From Sphingomonas elodea ATCC 31461 (GTDB taxonomy: Bacteria; Pseudomonadota; Alphaproteobacteria; Sphingomonadales; Sphingomonadaceae), in contig NZ_AGFU01000061.1 of NCBI RefSeq assembly GCF_000226955.1, positions 1 through 64,000 on the forward strand: a stretch of DNA of 64,000 bases, read 5' to 3'. A program made the position numbers and the translations under genes. The notes below the pieces were generated by a model. That model searched no databases, was not told where the DNA came from, and saw only the letters and a program-made list of their open reading frames with translations. This document shows positions 25,521-33,528 of this stretch, piece by piece. Numbering within the stretch: the stretch's first letter is position 1; every line of letters begins with the position of its first letter.

Positions 25521-26708
25521 ATGACTCCTGCCGCACGCGTCCAGATGGCGATCGACCTGCTAGACCTGATCCTGGGGGCGGCGCGCAACCGGGGGGCAGC
25601 CGCCGACGTCCTCCTTGCGCGCTGGTTCGCCGAACGTCGCTTCGCCGGATCGAAGGATCGTCGCGCGGTGCGAACCCTGGTCTATGACGCAATCCGGCAT
25701 TGCGGCGAGGTGCCGGTGTCCGGCCGTGCCGCCATATTGGCGCTTGCGCAGGGCGATCCTGCTCTTGCTGCCCTGTTCGACGGATCGCGCTATGGGCCGG
25801 CTGCGATCGTGGCGGGCGAACCGGTGGCCGCGCCGGGCACCGCCCCGGTCTGGCTGGAAACGGCGTTCGAAGCGTCCGGCCTCGACGCGGCGGAGCGTTC
25901 GGCGCTGCTCGATCGGGCCCCCCTCGACCTGCGGGTCAACCGGCTGAAGACGACGGCCGGGGATGTCGCGGCCCTGTTCGACGGCGCGGCCACGCTCCCC
26001 TTCGCGCCAGACGCGCTGCGGCTTCCGGAAGACACGCCGGTGGACCGCACCCCTGCCTATGCGGAGGGGCTGTTCGAGGTGCAGGATGCCGGCAGCCAGC
26101 TCGTCAGTGCGCTGGCCGGTGCGGCCCCCGGCATGACGGTGATCGATCTCTGCGCCGGCGGCGGCGGCAAGACGCTGGCTTTGGCGGCGTGGATGGAGAA
26201 TCGCGGCACGATCCTCGCCTGCGACGTCGACCGGCCGCGGCTGTCCCGGCTGATGCCGCGAGCCGAGCGCGCCGGCGTCACCATCGCCGAGACGCTGCTG
26301 CTCGATCCGGGCCGCGAGGCCGAGCGGCTGTCGCCGTGGCGCGGGCGTGCCGATCTCGTGCTGGTCGACGCGCCTTGCTCGGGCACGGGCACGTGGCGCC
26401 GCAACCCGGAAGCGCGCTGGCGGCTGACCCCGGCGCAACTGGATCGCTATGTCGATACGCAGGCGCACCTGCTGGACGTGGCGGCGCAGCTGGTACGGCC
26501 GGGCGGCGCGCTGGTGCATGTCGTCTGCTCGCTGCTCGACCGGGAAGGGGCGGGGCAGGTGGAGCGTTTTCTCGCAGCCCAGCCAGGCTGGACCGCCGAA
26601 CCGCTCGATCCGCCGGCCGGGCGACCGCGCGGGCAGGGCATTCGCCTTACGCCGCGCTATGATACGACCGACGGGTTTTTTGTCGCGAAGCTGGTGCGGC
26701 AATGCTAG
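25521..26708 (+). CDS. RsmB/NOP family rRNA (cytosine-C5) methyltransferase
   Basis: The protein has 395 residues from the ATG at 25521. The N-terminal NusB-like helical part (residues 1-130) is followed by a Rossmann SAM domain: VIDLCAGGGGKTLALA binds SAM, VLVDAPCSGTGTWRRNP holds the motif IV Cys, and VHVVCSLLDREG holds the motif VI Cys that attacks C6. Members methylate C967 of 16S rRNA (RsmB) or related sites; the exact target is not certain. The frame is open 99 codons further upstream over the divergent gene and promoter, but that part is shadow. Confidence 0.93.
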   Translation: MTPAARVQMAIDLLDLILGAARNRGAAADVLLARWFAERRFAGSKDRRAVRTLVYDAIRHCGEVPVSGRAAILALAQGDPALAALFDGSRYGPAAIVAGEPVAAPGTAPVWLETAFEASGLDAAERSALLDRAPLDLRVNRLKTTAGDVAALFDGAATLPFAPDALRLPEDTPVDRTPAYAEGLFEVQDAGSQLVSALAGAAPGMTVIDLCAGGGGKTLALAAWMENRGTILACDVDRPRLSRLMPRAERAGVTIAETLLLDPGREAERLSPWRGRADLVLVDAPCSGTGTWRRNPEARWRLTPAQLDRYVDTQAHLLDVAAQLVRPGGALVHVVCSLLDREGAGQVERFLAAQPGWTAEPLDPPAGRPRGQGIRLTPRYDTTDGFFVAKLVRQC

Positions 26709-26737
26709 CCCCGGGCAATGGAGTTCTGGAGATGTTG

Positions 26738-27259
26738 ATGCGGTTCACGACTCTCTCGGTGGCGGGTGCGCTGCTGGTACTGACGGTGTCGAGCGGGCTG
26801 AGCGCCCAGCGGCCGGACAGCCAGCTCGATCCGCGCTCGGTGGAACTGGTCCGCCAAGCGCGCAGCGCGCAGGCTGCCGGCAATCTCGGCGGTGCCAACG
26901 ACCTTCTGGAAACCGCGCTGGCGGTCGACCCGCGCAACCGCGAGGCATTCGTGCTGATCGCCGATATCGCGCGTGTGCAGGACCTGCCCGGCAAGGCGAT
27001 CCGCGTCTATGGCGAGGCGCTGAAGCTCGATCCCAATGATCTGACCGCGCTTCGCGGGCAGGGGGAGGCGATGGTTTCCAAGGGCGCGATGACCCGCGCG
27101 AAGGACAATCTCGCCAAGATCAAGACGATCTGCAAGGCGGGCTGCGCCGAAGCGACGACGCTGGCCGCGTCGATCGCCAAGGGGCCGCCGCCGGCACCGG
27201 CGCCTGCACCGACCCCCGTCGCGGCCAATGCGCCTGCGAAGGAAACGGCGAAGCCCTGA
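26738..27259 (+). CDS. Exported TPR-repeat protein
   Basis: The ATG at 26738 follows GGAG by six bases and gives 173 residues; in-frame ATGs at 26732 and 26702 are alternatives. A signal peptide (MRFTTLSVAGALLVLTVSSG then LSAQ) leads two to three tetratricopeptide units (ARSAQAAGNLGGANDLLETA, VLIADIARVQDLPGKAIRVY). The C-terminus is a low-complexity Pro/Ala tract (PPAPAPAPTPVAA). It is probably periplasmic and involved in protein contacts. The 5' end follows the methyltransferase stop closely, suggesting cotranscription. Confidence 0.82.
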   Translation: MRFTTLSVAGALLVLTVSSGLSAQRPDSQLDPRSVELVRQARSAQAAGNLGGANDLLETALAVDPRNREAFVLIADIARVQDLPGKAIRVYGEALKLDPNDLTALRGQGEAMVSKGAMTRAKDNLAKIKTICKAGCAEATTLAASIAKGPPPAPAPAPTPVAANAPAKETAKP

Positions 27260-27266
27260 TCGCGGA

Positions 27267-27764
27267 TTAGCTGGGCGCGATCGCCGCTTCCAGGGTGCGC
27301 GCCCGATTTTCCTCGGCAGCGACGATCTCGGCGGCGCGGCGGACGGCGGCCTGCAGCGCAGGATAGTCCGGCTGGCCGCTCTGTGCCCGCTCGATCCGCA
27401 ACTGGTCGAAATCGCCGAGCGTCACGCCGGCCCGGGCGCGCAGGCCATCCAATACGCTCAGCGCGGTCTGGGCATCGAGCCACGGGCTGCTGCCTGCCGC
27501 GAGCCCGCGCGCACGGGCGACTTTCGTCTCCGCATCCTTGGCCGCCTTCTGGAACTCGCGATCGATGACGTCGAGCGTTACCGACAGCGTGGTGATCCGG
27601 GCATCGAGTCCGGCATCCGGAGTCGCCTGGGGCGCGGGCCGTGCCGGTTCGGTGAAGTCGAGCGTCTCGTTCGCCCTGGGGAGCAGCGAGGGATAGCGCG
27701 TGCTGGTCTGGGCGCAGCCGGCAAGCAGCGCAGCGCCTGCGACGAGAAGGGGGAGCGATCGCAT
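27267..27764 (-). CDS. Putative outer-membrane lipoprotein of unknown function
   Basis: The ATG at 27764 gives 165 residues beginning MRSLPLLVAGAALLAGCAQ, a clear lipoprotein signal with lipobox LAGC. After a Pro/Ala-rich linker, the mature part is helical and Ala/Arg-rich (ARITTLSVTLDVIDREFQKA), suggesting a coiled-coil periplasmic protein. No residue after the Cys is Asp, so outer-membrane sorting is expected. The frame continues upstream into the tRNA region but lacks a better start. It is convergent with the TPR gene, and the two stops are seven bases apart. Confidence 0.78.
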   Translation of the reverse strand: MRSLPLLVAGAALLAGCAQTSTRYPSLLPRANETLDFTEPARPAPQATPDAGLDARITTLSVTLDVIDREFQKAAKDAETKVARARGLAAGSSPWLDAQTALSVLDGLRARAGVTLGDFDQLRIERAQSGQPDYPALQAAVRRAAEIVAAEENRARTLEAAIAPS

Positions 27765-27847
27765 GGCCCCGCCATATGCTTGTGGAAAACTTGGTGCAAC
27801 GGGCTTGCGCTGTTCCGAAACCGCCCGTAAAGGCTGCCCTCCACCAG

Positions 27848-27924
27848 GCGCCCGTAGCTCAGCTGGATAGAGCATCAGACTACGAATCTGAGGGTCGGAC
27901 GTTCGAATCGTTCCGGGCGCGCCA
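27848..27924 (+). tRNA. tRNA-Arg (anticodon ACG), CCA encoded
   Basis: The 77-base gene folds as a cloverleaf. The acceptor stem is GCGCCCG/CGGGCGC with discriminator G and encoded CCA. The D arm holds AGCTCAGCTGGATAGAGC, the anticodon stem-loop CAGA-CTACGAA-TCTG gives anticodon ACG, and the T loop is GTTCGAATC. The A34 is expected to be changed to inosine, reading CGU, CGC and CGA. Confidence 0.97.
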
Positions 27925-27926
27925 CT

Positions 27927-27966
27927 CCCCCGCCAGAGCCCAGCTCGGCGGGGGTTTGTGTTTCTG
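27927..27966 (+). terminator. Terminator of tRNA-Arg
   Basis: CCCCCGCC (27927-27934) pairs with GGCGGGGG (27947-27954) and is followed by TTTGTGTTT. It starts three bases after the tRNA CCA end. Confidence 0.8.
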
Positions 27967-27972
27967 TGCTGC

Positions 27973-28185
27973 TCAGATCCCGGCGTCGATGCTGTCGAGG
28001 ATGCGGCCCCCTGCCATGAACACCGCGATCGGGCATACCGCGAACAGCAGCTTGCCGCCGAGTCCCGGGTACAGGCTCATATAGTGAAAGCCGCGCTCGA
28101 CCGCGCCGTTGGCGAGGCCGAAGATCACGAGATAGGCCTCGAACTTCGACTTGATCACGAAGAGACGGCCGATCCGGTACAGCAT
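27973..28185 (-). CDS. Small conserved-looking membrane protein (70 residues)
   Basis: The protein starts MLYRIGRLFVIKSKFEAYLV and contains two hydrophobic segments (FEAYLVIFGLANGAV and KLLFAVCPIAVFMAGG) joined by a short loop with YPGLGG. I recall similar short proteins in other sphingomonads, but no role is known. It is transcribed toward the tRNA terminator from a position just downstream of astB. Confidence 0.7.
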   Translation of the reverse strand: MLYRIGRLFVIKSKFEAYLVIFGLANGAVERGFHYMSLYPGLGGKLLFAVCPIAVFMAGGRILDSIDAGI

Positions 28186-28244
28186 GGCTGGCGCGCAGCA
28201 AGCCGCGTGCCAGCCCCGGATTTCCGCCGATCTTTCTCTTCGGC

Positions 28245-29507
28245 TTATGGTAAAGTGTAAGTTAACTCGACAATGTCGAGCGTCTCCAGCAGCGCGCGGC
28301 GGGCGGCTTCGATGCGTGCGACCAAGGCCGGATCGGCAATGGCGGCAGGATCAATCGCCTCGGGCCAATATGCCTCCACGACACCCGCGATTCGATCGAG
28401 CTTGGCGTCGTCGACCAGAAAGCGCGGATCGACCGTTGCCGGATCGGCCACGACACGAAGGCGCAGGCAGGCTGGCCCGCCGCCGTTCGCCATCGATTCG
28501 CGCACGTCCACCACCTCCAGCCGGCGTATCGGGCCGTTGCCGGCGACGTGCGCTTCCAGCCAGTGCCACACCGAAGGCGTGTCGCGCGCCTCGCTCGGCA
28601 GCACCAGGCTGGTCTCGCCGCCGGGAAGCGTCACCAACTGCGCGTTGAACAGATAGGAGGCGATCGCATCCGCCAAGCTTACCTCGGCCGCCGGCACCTC
28701 CACAATTTCTACCTCCGGCATCATGGCGCGGAGGCGATCGTAGAAACGGTCCTTGTCGGCGAAGGCATGTTCATGCGCGAACAGGACGCGACCGTTCGCC
28801 AGCGCCACGACATCGTTGTGGAAGGCGCCGGCGGCGATCGCCTCTTCCGATTGCTGGACGAACAGGGTGCGTTCCGGATTGAGCAGATGGCGCCGAGCGA
28901 TCGCGGCGCTGGCGTCCGGGTGCTGACGCGCCGGGAAGGGGCCGCCCGCAATGCCATAGACGAAGATCTCGACGCCGGCTGCGTCGTGCGAGGTAGCAAG
29001 CCGCATATGGTTGGCGGCACCTTCGTCCCCGAACGGGGCAGGCACGGGGCCGTGCACCGCGAAGGCGGGATCGGCGAAGGCGAGGCGCAGCTGCGCCAGC
29101 GTCTCGGGCCATTCGTGGCTACGATGCGGCATGGTCACGAGATTGGCGACGCTCAGATGGCAGCGGCCATCGGCGGTGTCCGGCGCAGGAGATATGGTCG
29201 CCGCGTTCGCCGCCCACATCGGCGAGGCGGAGAGGGCCTGGGCCTGGCTGTGCAGCGGCGCACGGTCATATCTCAGGCCGAGTTCGGCCAGCCAGCGATG
29301 ATCTGGCCGGGCGTGGGGGAGCAGGATTCCTTGCGGTAGTCCGAGCGCGAGATTGGCGCGCATCTTGGCGATGCCCTGCAGCGCTGCGGTGCGTGGGTGC
29401 GAGACTTGGCCGCGGTTGCGTGTCGCGGCGAGATTGCCGTGGCTCAGTCCGGCATAATTATGGCTGGGGCCGACGATGCCGTCGAAGTTGATTTCCATCA
29501 GCATCAT
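28245..29507 (-). CDS. astB: N-succinylarginine dihydrolase
   Basis: This protein has about 420 residues. The N-terminus EINFDGIVGPSHNYAGLSHG is the family signature, with later conserved segments GDEGAANHMRL, VFVYGIA-like EIFVYGIAGG, AFHNDVVALAN and ESMANGGGPACLRLRV, the last holding the catalytic Cys. It converts N2-succinylarginine to N2-succinylornithine plus ammonia and CO2, the second step of the AST pathway. Its ATG at 29507 overlaps the astA stop by four bases (ATGA). It is the last gene of the M20-astA-astB run. Confidence 0.96.
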   Translation of the reverse strand: MMLMEINFDGIVGPSHNYAGLSHGNLAATRNRGQVSHPRTAALQGIAKMRANLALGLPQGILLPHARPDHRWLAELGLRYDRAPLHSQAQALSASPMWAANAATISPAPDTADGRCHLSVANLVTMPHRSHEWPETLAQLRLAFADPAFAVHGPVPAPFGDEGAANHMRLATSHDAAGVEIFVYGIAGGPFPARQHPDASAAIARRHLLNPERTLFVQQSEEAIAAGAFHNDVVALANGRVLFAHEHAFADKDRFYDRLRAMMPEVEIVEVPAAEVSLADAIASYLFNAQLVTLPGGETSLVLPSEARDTPSVWHWLEAHVAGNGPIRRLEVVDVRESMANGGGPACLRLRVVADPATVDPRFLVDDAKLDRIAGVVEAYWPEAIDPAAIADPALVARIEAARRALLETLDIVELTYTLP

Positions 29508-30520
29508 CTAGCTACCCACAAGAGTTCATCTCCGATCTGAACTCCAAGCGCTTCCGCCGAAACCGGATCCAGCGAGATACCCCCATCGTTCGGGGCCACT
29601 TGCGCAAGCGCTGCCTGAAAACTGGCGAGGCGACCGGTCGCGACCAGCGCCTGCTCCCCGCCCGGCGCGATCGCGGCGATGGTCGAGCGCTGCGCCTCGC
29701 GGACCGTCTTTACCTGGTCGGTGCGGGCCGTCATTGTCGGGCCGCCATCGAAGATGTCGATGTAGCTTTCGAAGGCAAACCCTTCGTTTTCCAGCATTCG
29801 CATCGCAGCACGTCCCGATGGATGGGGCAGGCCGATGACTGCCCGAGCGTGTTCGGACAGCATGGCGGTATAGACGGGATGCTTGGGCATAAGATCGGCG
29901 ATGAACTGGTTGCCATGGGTGGCGTTGAATTCGTCCGCCTGCTGAAAATTCATCCCGAAGAACCTTCCGGCAACCCCGTCCCAAAAAGGGGAGCCGCCGG
30001 CCTCGTCGATCACGCCGCGCAGTTCGGCGAGAATGCGATCGGCGAACCGGGCGCGGTGCTGGGCGATGAACAGATAGCGGGCACGAGCGAGCAGCAGGCC
30101 CAGGCCCCCGGCGCGCTCGCCCGGATGCAGGAACAGGCCGCCGACTTCGCTGCAACCCTCAAGATCGTTGACCAAGCTGAGGATCTCGGCACGGAAGGTC
30201 CGCTTCAGTTCCTGGCTGTGCTTGGTCACCGTGCCCATGCGATAGCTGTAGAAAGGCCATTTCATGCCGACCCGGGTGAAGATCTGGCAGGTGCCGCGAA
30301 CTTCGCCCGTTTCGACATTTTCGAGGATCAGCACGAACAGGTCGTCGACTTCCGTCTCGTCCTCGGTGCGGGCGAACGCTTCGTGGCTGCGGTCCAGCTT
30401 GGCGCGGAGGGCAGGTTTGTCCGGCGGCAAATTCGTGAAACCACCGCCGGTTAACTTTGCCATCTCATACAAGGGCTGAAGGTCTTCGTCGCGCGCCGCG
30501 CGGATGCGAAAGCTGCTCAT
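29504..30520 (-). CDS. astA: Arginine N-succinyltransferase
   Basis: The protein has 338 residues from the ATG at 30520. It begins FRIRAARDEDLQPLYEMAK and shows GGFTNLPPDKPAL, RVGMKWPFYSYRMGTVTKHS and SEVGGLFLHPGERAGGLG, all characteristic of AstA, a GNAT-related fold. It succinylates arginine with succinyl-CoA, the first AST step. The chosen start overlaps the M20 hydrolase stop (ATGA at 30517-30520). The frame is open 56 codons upstream over the hydrolase gene. No astC, astD or astE is in the window. Confidence 0.96.
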   Translation of the reverse strand: MSSFRIRAARDEDLQPLYEMAKLTGGGFTNLPPDKPALRAKLDRSHEAFARTEDETEVDDLFVLILENVETGEVRGTCQIFTRVGMKWPFYSYRMGTVTKHSQELKRTFRAEILSLVNDLEGCSEVGGLFLHPGERAGGLGLLLARARYLFIAQHRARFADRILAELRGVIDEAGGSPFWDGVAGRFFGMNFQQADEFNATHGNQFIADLMPKHPVYTAMLSEHARAVIGLPHPSGRAAMRMLENEGFAFESYIDIFDGGPTMTARTDQVKTVREAQRSTIAAIAPGGEQALVATGRLASFQAALAQVAPNDGGISLDPVSAEALGVQIGDELLWVAR

Positions 30521-31725
30521 GGGCGGCCACGCTCGACGAGGCGCAGAATGGTGAGGACCGAGAGCGCGGCGCGCTCGGGCAGGCTGTCGGGGATCAGATA
30601 TTCCTCCGTGGAATGAATGGCGCCACCGCGCGCGCCCATGGTGTCGACTACCGGGACGCCGCACGCGGCGATGTTGTTGCCGTCGCATACGCCGCCGGTT
30701 GCCTTCCAGGCGATCGGCAGGCCGAGATCTGCACCCGCATCGCGGACCAGATCGAACAGGCGTGCGGCTTGCGAATCAATGGGTTTGGGCGGTCGGTTGA
30801 AACTACCATGCAGGTGGACATGAACGTCCTGCTCGGCGCTGACCGCGGCGATGGCATCGTCCAGCGCGGCCTGGGCCAGCGCCGTCGCCGCGGCATCGCC
30901 GGGCCGGAAGTTGACCCGCAGGATGGCGAGATCGGGGACCACGTTGTTGGGACCGCCGCCGTCGATGCGCGCCGGGTTTACCGAGAGGCCCGGCGCCTTG
31001 GCGTCGGCCAGTCGTACCGCCAGTTCTGCGGCGGCGACCAGCGCGTTTCGGCCGTCCTCCGGGTTGCGGCCGGCATGGGCGCTTCGGCCGTGGACGACGA
31101 GCGAGAAATTGCCGGTCCCCCCGCGCGCGCCGGCAAGGGTGCCGTCCGGCAGCGCCGGTTCATAGGTGAGCGCCGCCGCCTTGCCCTGTGCTGCCCGTTC
31201 GATCAGACCGCGCGAGGATAGCGACCCCGTCTCCTCGTCCGAGTTGATCAGCACGGTATAGCCGAGACGTGCGGCGGCGGCGCTTGCTTCCACCGCTTCC
31301 AGTGCGGCCAGCAGCAGCGCGAGTCCGCCCTTCATGTCGGCCGCGCCGGGCGCGTTCAGATGGCCGTTTTCCAGCCAGCGCGTCTGCTGGAAGGGGTGAT
31401 CGACGTCGAAGACCGTGTCCATATGGCCGGTGAAGAGCAGTTGCACCGGCGCGCCGGGGCGTACCGTCAGCAGCAGGTGCCGGCCATGGTCGAGCGGTTC
31501 GATGGCGCCGGCTGCCGTTACCGTCTCGACCGGATCGGGCGCGACGAGTTCCAGCGTTCCGGGCAGCGTCGCGAAGGCATCCGCCAGCGCCTCCGCCATC
31601 CGCGCTAGCCCGGCAAGATTGCGGGTGCCGCTGTTGATCGCTGTCCAGCCCAGGGTCCTCTCCAGCATCGGCGCGGCCTGGGCACGCTCGATCGCCGTCC
31701 GTTCTATCGCGGATAGCTTGTTCAT
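30517..31725 (-). CDS. M20 family metallohydrolase linked to arginine catabolism
   Basis: This 402-residue protein has the M20 metallopeptidase layout. TGHMDTVFD gives the His and Asp metal ligands, APGAADMKGGLA the bridging Asp, and INSDEETGSLSSRG the catalytic and metal-binding Glu pair. A dimerisation domain follows, starting ARGGTGNFSLVVHGRSAHAG. It resembles glutamate carboxypeptidase-like hydrolases. No signal peptide is seen, so it is cytoplasmic. Its end overlaps astA by four bases and it is the first gene of the run. A role in removing the succinyl group from succinylglutamate (the AstE step) is plausible from context only. Confidence 0.88.
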   Translation of the reverse strand: MNKLSAIERTAIERAQAAPMLERTLGWTAINSGTRNLAGLARMAEALADAFATLPGTLELVAPDPVETVTAAGAIEPLDHGRHLLLTVRPGAPVQLLFTGHMDTVFDVDHPFQQTRWLENGHLNAPGAADMKGGLALLLAALEAVEASAAAARLGYTVLINSDEETGSLSSRGLIERAAQGKAAALTYEPALPDGTLAGARGGTGNFSLVVHGRSAHAGRNPEDGRNALVAAAELAVRLADAKAPGLSVNPARIDGGGPNNVVPDLAILRVNFRPGDAAATALAQAALDDAIAAVSAEQDVHVHLHGSFNRPPKPIDSQAARLFDLVRDAGADLGLPIAWKATGGVCDGNNIAACGVPVVDTMGARGGAIHSTEEYLIPDSLPERAALSVLTILRLVERGRP

Positions 31726-31776
31726 ATCGTGAGGGTAGACCGGAACGGGGGCGGTTGAACACCCCCGCCGACGCGA

Positions 31777-32664
31777 TCAGAAGTCCAGGACGAGCGCGGC
31801 GCGGCTGGTCGTGTCGGTGGTGACGCGGCCGATCGGCGGCGCGCTTTCATACTGCACCGTGTAGCTGAGCTGCGCCGAGAGCGGGCCGATCAGGCGTGCG
31901 AGCAGCGCGGACTTGCTCGCCACCGTGCTGTTGTCCTTTTCGATATAGGCCGAGGCGGTCTGGGTTACCGACATGCCACGCGACAGCTTCCAGGCGAAGT
32001 CCACCGATCCGCGCGCGGCGATGTTGTTCTCCGCCGGCGCACCGATGAAGCGGGTATAGCGATAGGCGGGGCCGAGCTCGAGATCGAGCTTGATCGTGGA
32101 GTTCTTGATCGCGCTGTACCCGGCCCCGGAGGAGAGCGATACACGGTCGCCGAAGCCCGAGAACCGATCGCTTTCATACTGGGCCGCGCCGTACATATAG
32201 GCCCGGCTGTCGAACTTCCAGTTGGGCTCGTAGGCGGCGAGGTAGCGTTCGCGCGTGGTGACGCCCAGGCTCTCCTGGAAATCGGCCTGGACGCGCAGCT
32301 TGTGCCGCCATTCGATGCCCTCGCGTTTCACTTCGGCAGTGGCGGTGACACCGATATTTTCGGAATTGCCGGTGGTAACATAGCCGCCGAGTTCGATATG
32401 GCCCTTCACCAGTTGCAGGAAGCGCGCCTCGCGTAGTGCCTGCTGGGCGACTTCGCGTCGCTTCGAGCGCCAGTCGCCGGCGATCCTCGCGACGAGCGGT
32501 GCGCTCGCCGGGTCGGCGGTCTTGGCGTATTTGACGATCACCGCGACATCGGCCTCGTTGCCGGAGCTCATCGCCGCATCGAGCATTGCCTTGATCGTCG
32601 GGGGGATCGGGGGATCTTCCGCATTCGCGAGCAGCAGCGGAAAGGCAAGAAACAGGGCGCGCAT
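31777..32664 (-). CDS. DUF481 outer-membrane beta-barrel protein
   Basis: The protein has 295 residues with a short signal peptide (MRALFLAFPLLLANAEDPP). A helical region of about 75 residues follows, then a series of amphipathic strands (GHIELGGYVTTGNSENIGV, RHKLRVQADFQESLGV, RAYMYGAAQYESDRFSGFG) typical of DUF481. It ends RAALVLDF with a terminal Phe, as expected for barrels inserted by BAM. No substrate is known. It lies upstream of the AST genes on the same strand with a 51-bp gap and is divergent from the SDR gene. Confidence 0.9.
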   Translation of the reverse strand: MRALFLAFPLLLANAEDPPIPPTIKAMLDAAMSSGNEADVAVIVKYAKTADPASAPLVARIAGDWRSKRREVAQQALREARFLQLVKGHIELGGYVTTGNSENIGVTATAEVKREGIEWRHKLRVQADFQESLGVTTRERYLAAYEPNWKFDSRAYMYGAAQYESDRFSGFGDRVSLSSGAGYSAIKNSTIKLDLELGPAYRYTRFIGAPAENNIAARGSVDFAWKLSRGMSVTQTASAYIEKDNSTVASKSALLARLIGPLSAQLSYTVQYESAPPIGRVTTDTTSRAALVLDF

Positions 32665-32811
32665 GTCGCGTTTGTCCTAGCCATAGTTTCGGGGCGCAAA
32701 AAGGGCAGGCTGTCGCATCTGCACAACGCACGGCCTCAGCCGCGGCCCGCAGGACAGGTTGTCGCGGCATGCCGTAGCGCCGAAAGCCTCATCGGAAGCG
32801 AGGAGGATGCG

Positions 32812-33528
32812 ATGGCATTGCGGGCGGTGATCTTCGGCGCATCGGGCGGAATCGGCGCGGCCGTGGCGGCGCGGCTGGCCGAGGATTCCGGCGTCGAGCG
32901 GCTGTATCTGGGAAGCCGCGCGCCGCTCCCGCAGACCGATGCGCGTCTGGTGCCCTTTGCCTTCGACCTGACCGACGAGGCGAGCATCGCCGCGGCCGCC
33001 GCCGGCGTCGATAGGCCGGTTGATCTGGTCTTCGTTGGCACGGGGATGCTCCACCGCGCCGGCGGGCCGGCACCCGAAAAGGCCTATCGTGCGCTGGATG
33101 GGGCGGCGATGGCGGAGCTGTTCGCGATCAACACGATCGGACCGGCGCTGATCGCCAAGCATTTTCTGCCGCTGCTGCCGCGTGACCGCCGGGCGGTGTT
33201 CGCGGCGCTTTCCGCGCGGGTGGGCTCGATCGCGGACAACCGACTGGGCGGCTGGCACAGCTACCGTGCCTCCAAGGCGGCGCTCAACATGCTGCTGGTC
33301 ACGCTGGCGATCGAGCTGCGGCGGACGCACCCGCTTGCGATCGTCGCAGGCTTGCACCCCGGGACGGTCGATACCGGGCTTTCCGCGCCGTTCCAGCGTG
33401 GCGTTGCGCCGGAAAAGCTATTCTCACCAGAGGTTAGTGCCGGATATCTACTGGACGTCATCAGCAATCTGAGTCCTGCGGAGTCGGGCGGGATCTTCGC
33501 TTGGGACGGCGCGCCCGTCCCCTATTGA
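32812..33528 (+). CDS. Short-chain dehydrogenase/reductase (SDR)
   Basis: This protein has 238 residues. The nucleotide-binding motif is IFGASGGIGAAVAARLA (GxxGxGxG type, with Ser), the active-site pair is SYRASKAALNML (YxxxK), and the catalytic Ser lies in ALSARVGSIADN. It resembles C-factor-like SDRs, which also occur in bacterial light-response gene sets. It is preceded by GAGGAGG before the ATG. Its last seven bases overlap the 3' end of the convergent ABC1 kinase gene. Confidence 0.9.
   Translation: MALRAVIFGASGGIGAAVAARLAEDSGVERLYLGSRAPLPQTDARLVPFAFDLTDEASIAAAAAGVDRPVDLVFVGTGMLHRAGGPAPEKAYRALDGAAMAELFAINTIGPALIAKHFLPLLPRDRRAVFAALSARVGSIADNRLGGWHSYRASKAALNMLLVTLAIELRRTHPLAIVAGLHPGTVDTGLSAPFQRGVAPEKLFSPEVSAGYLLDVISNLSPAESGGIFAWDGAPVPY

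Noticed and set aside
27848-27972. Integration (att) site at the tRNA-Arg gene
   Set aside because: No integrase gene, no direct repeat of the tRNA 3' end and no composition change beside it in the window.
33522-33528. Disrupted gene at the SDR / ABC1 kinase junction
   Set aside because: Both genes are full length and simply overlap by seven bases at their convergent stops.
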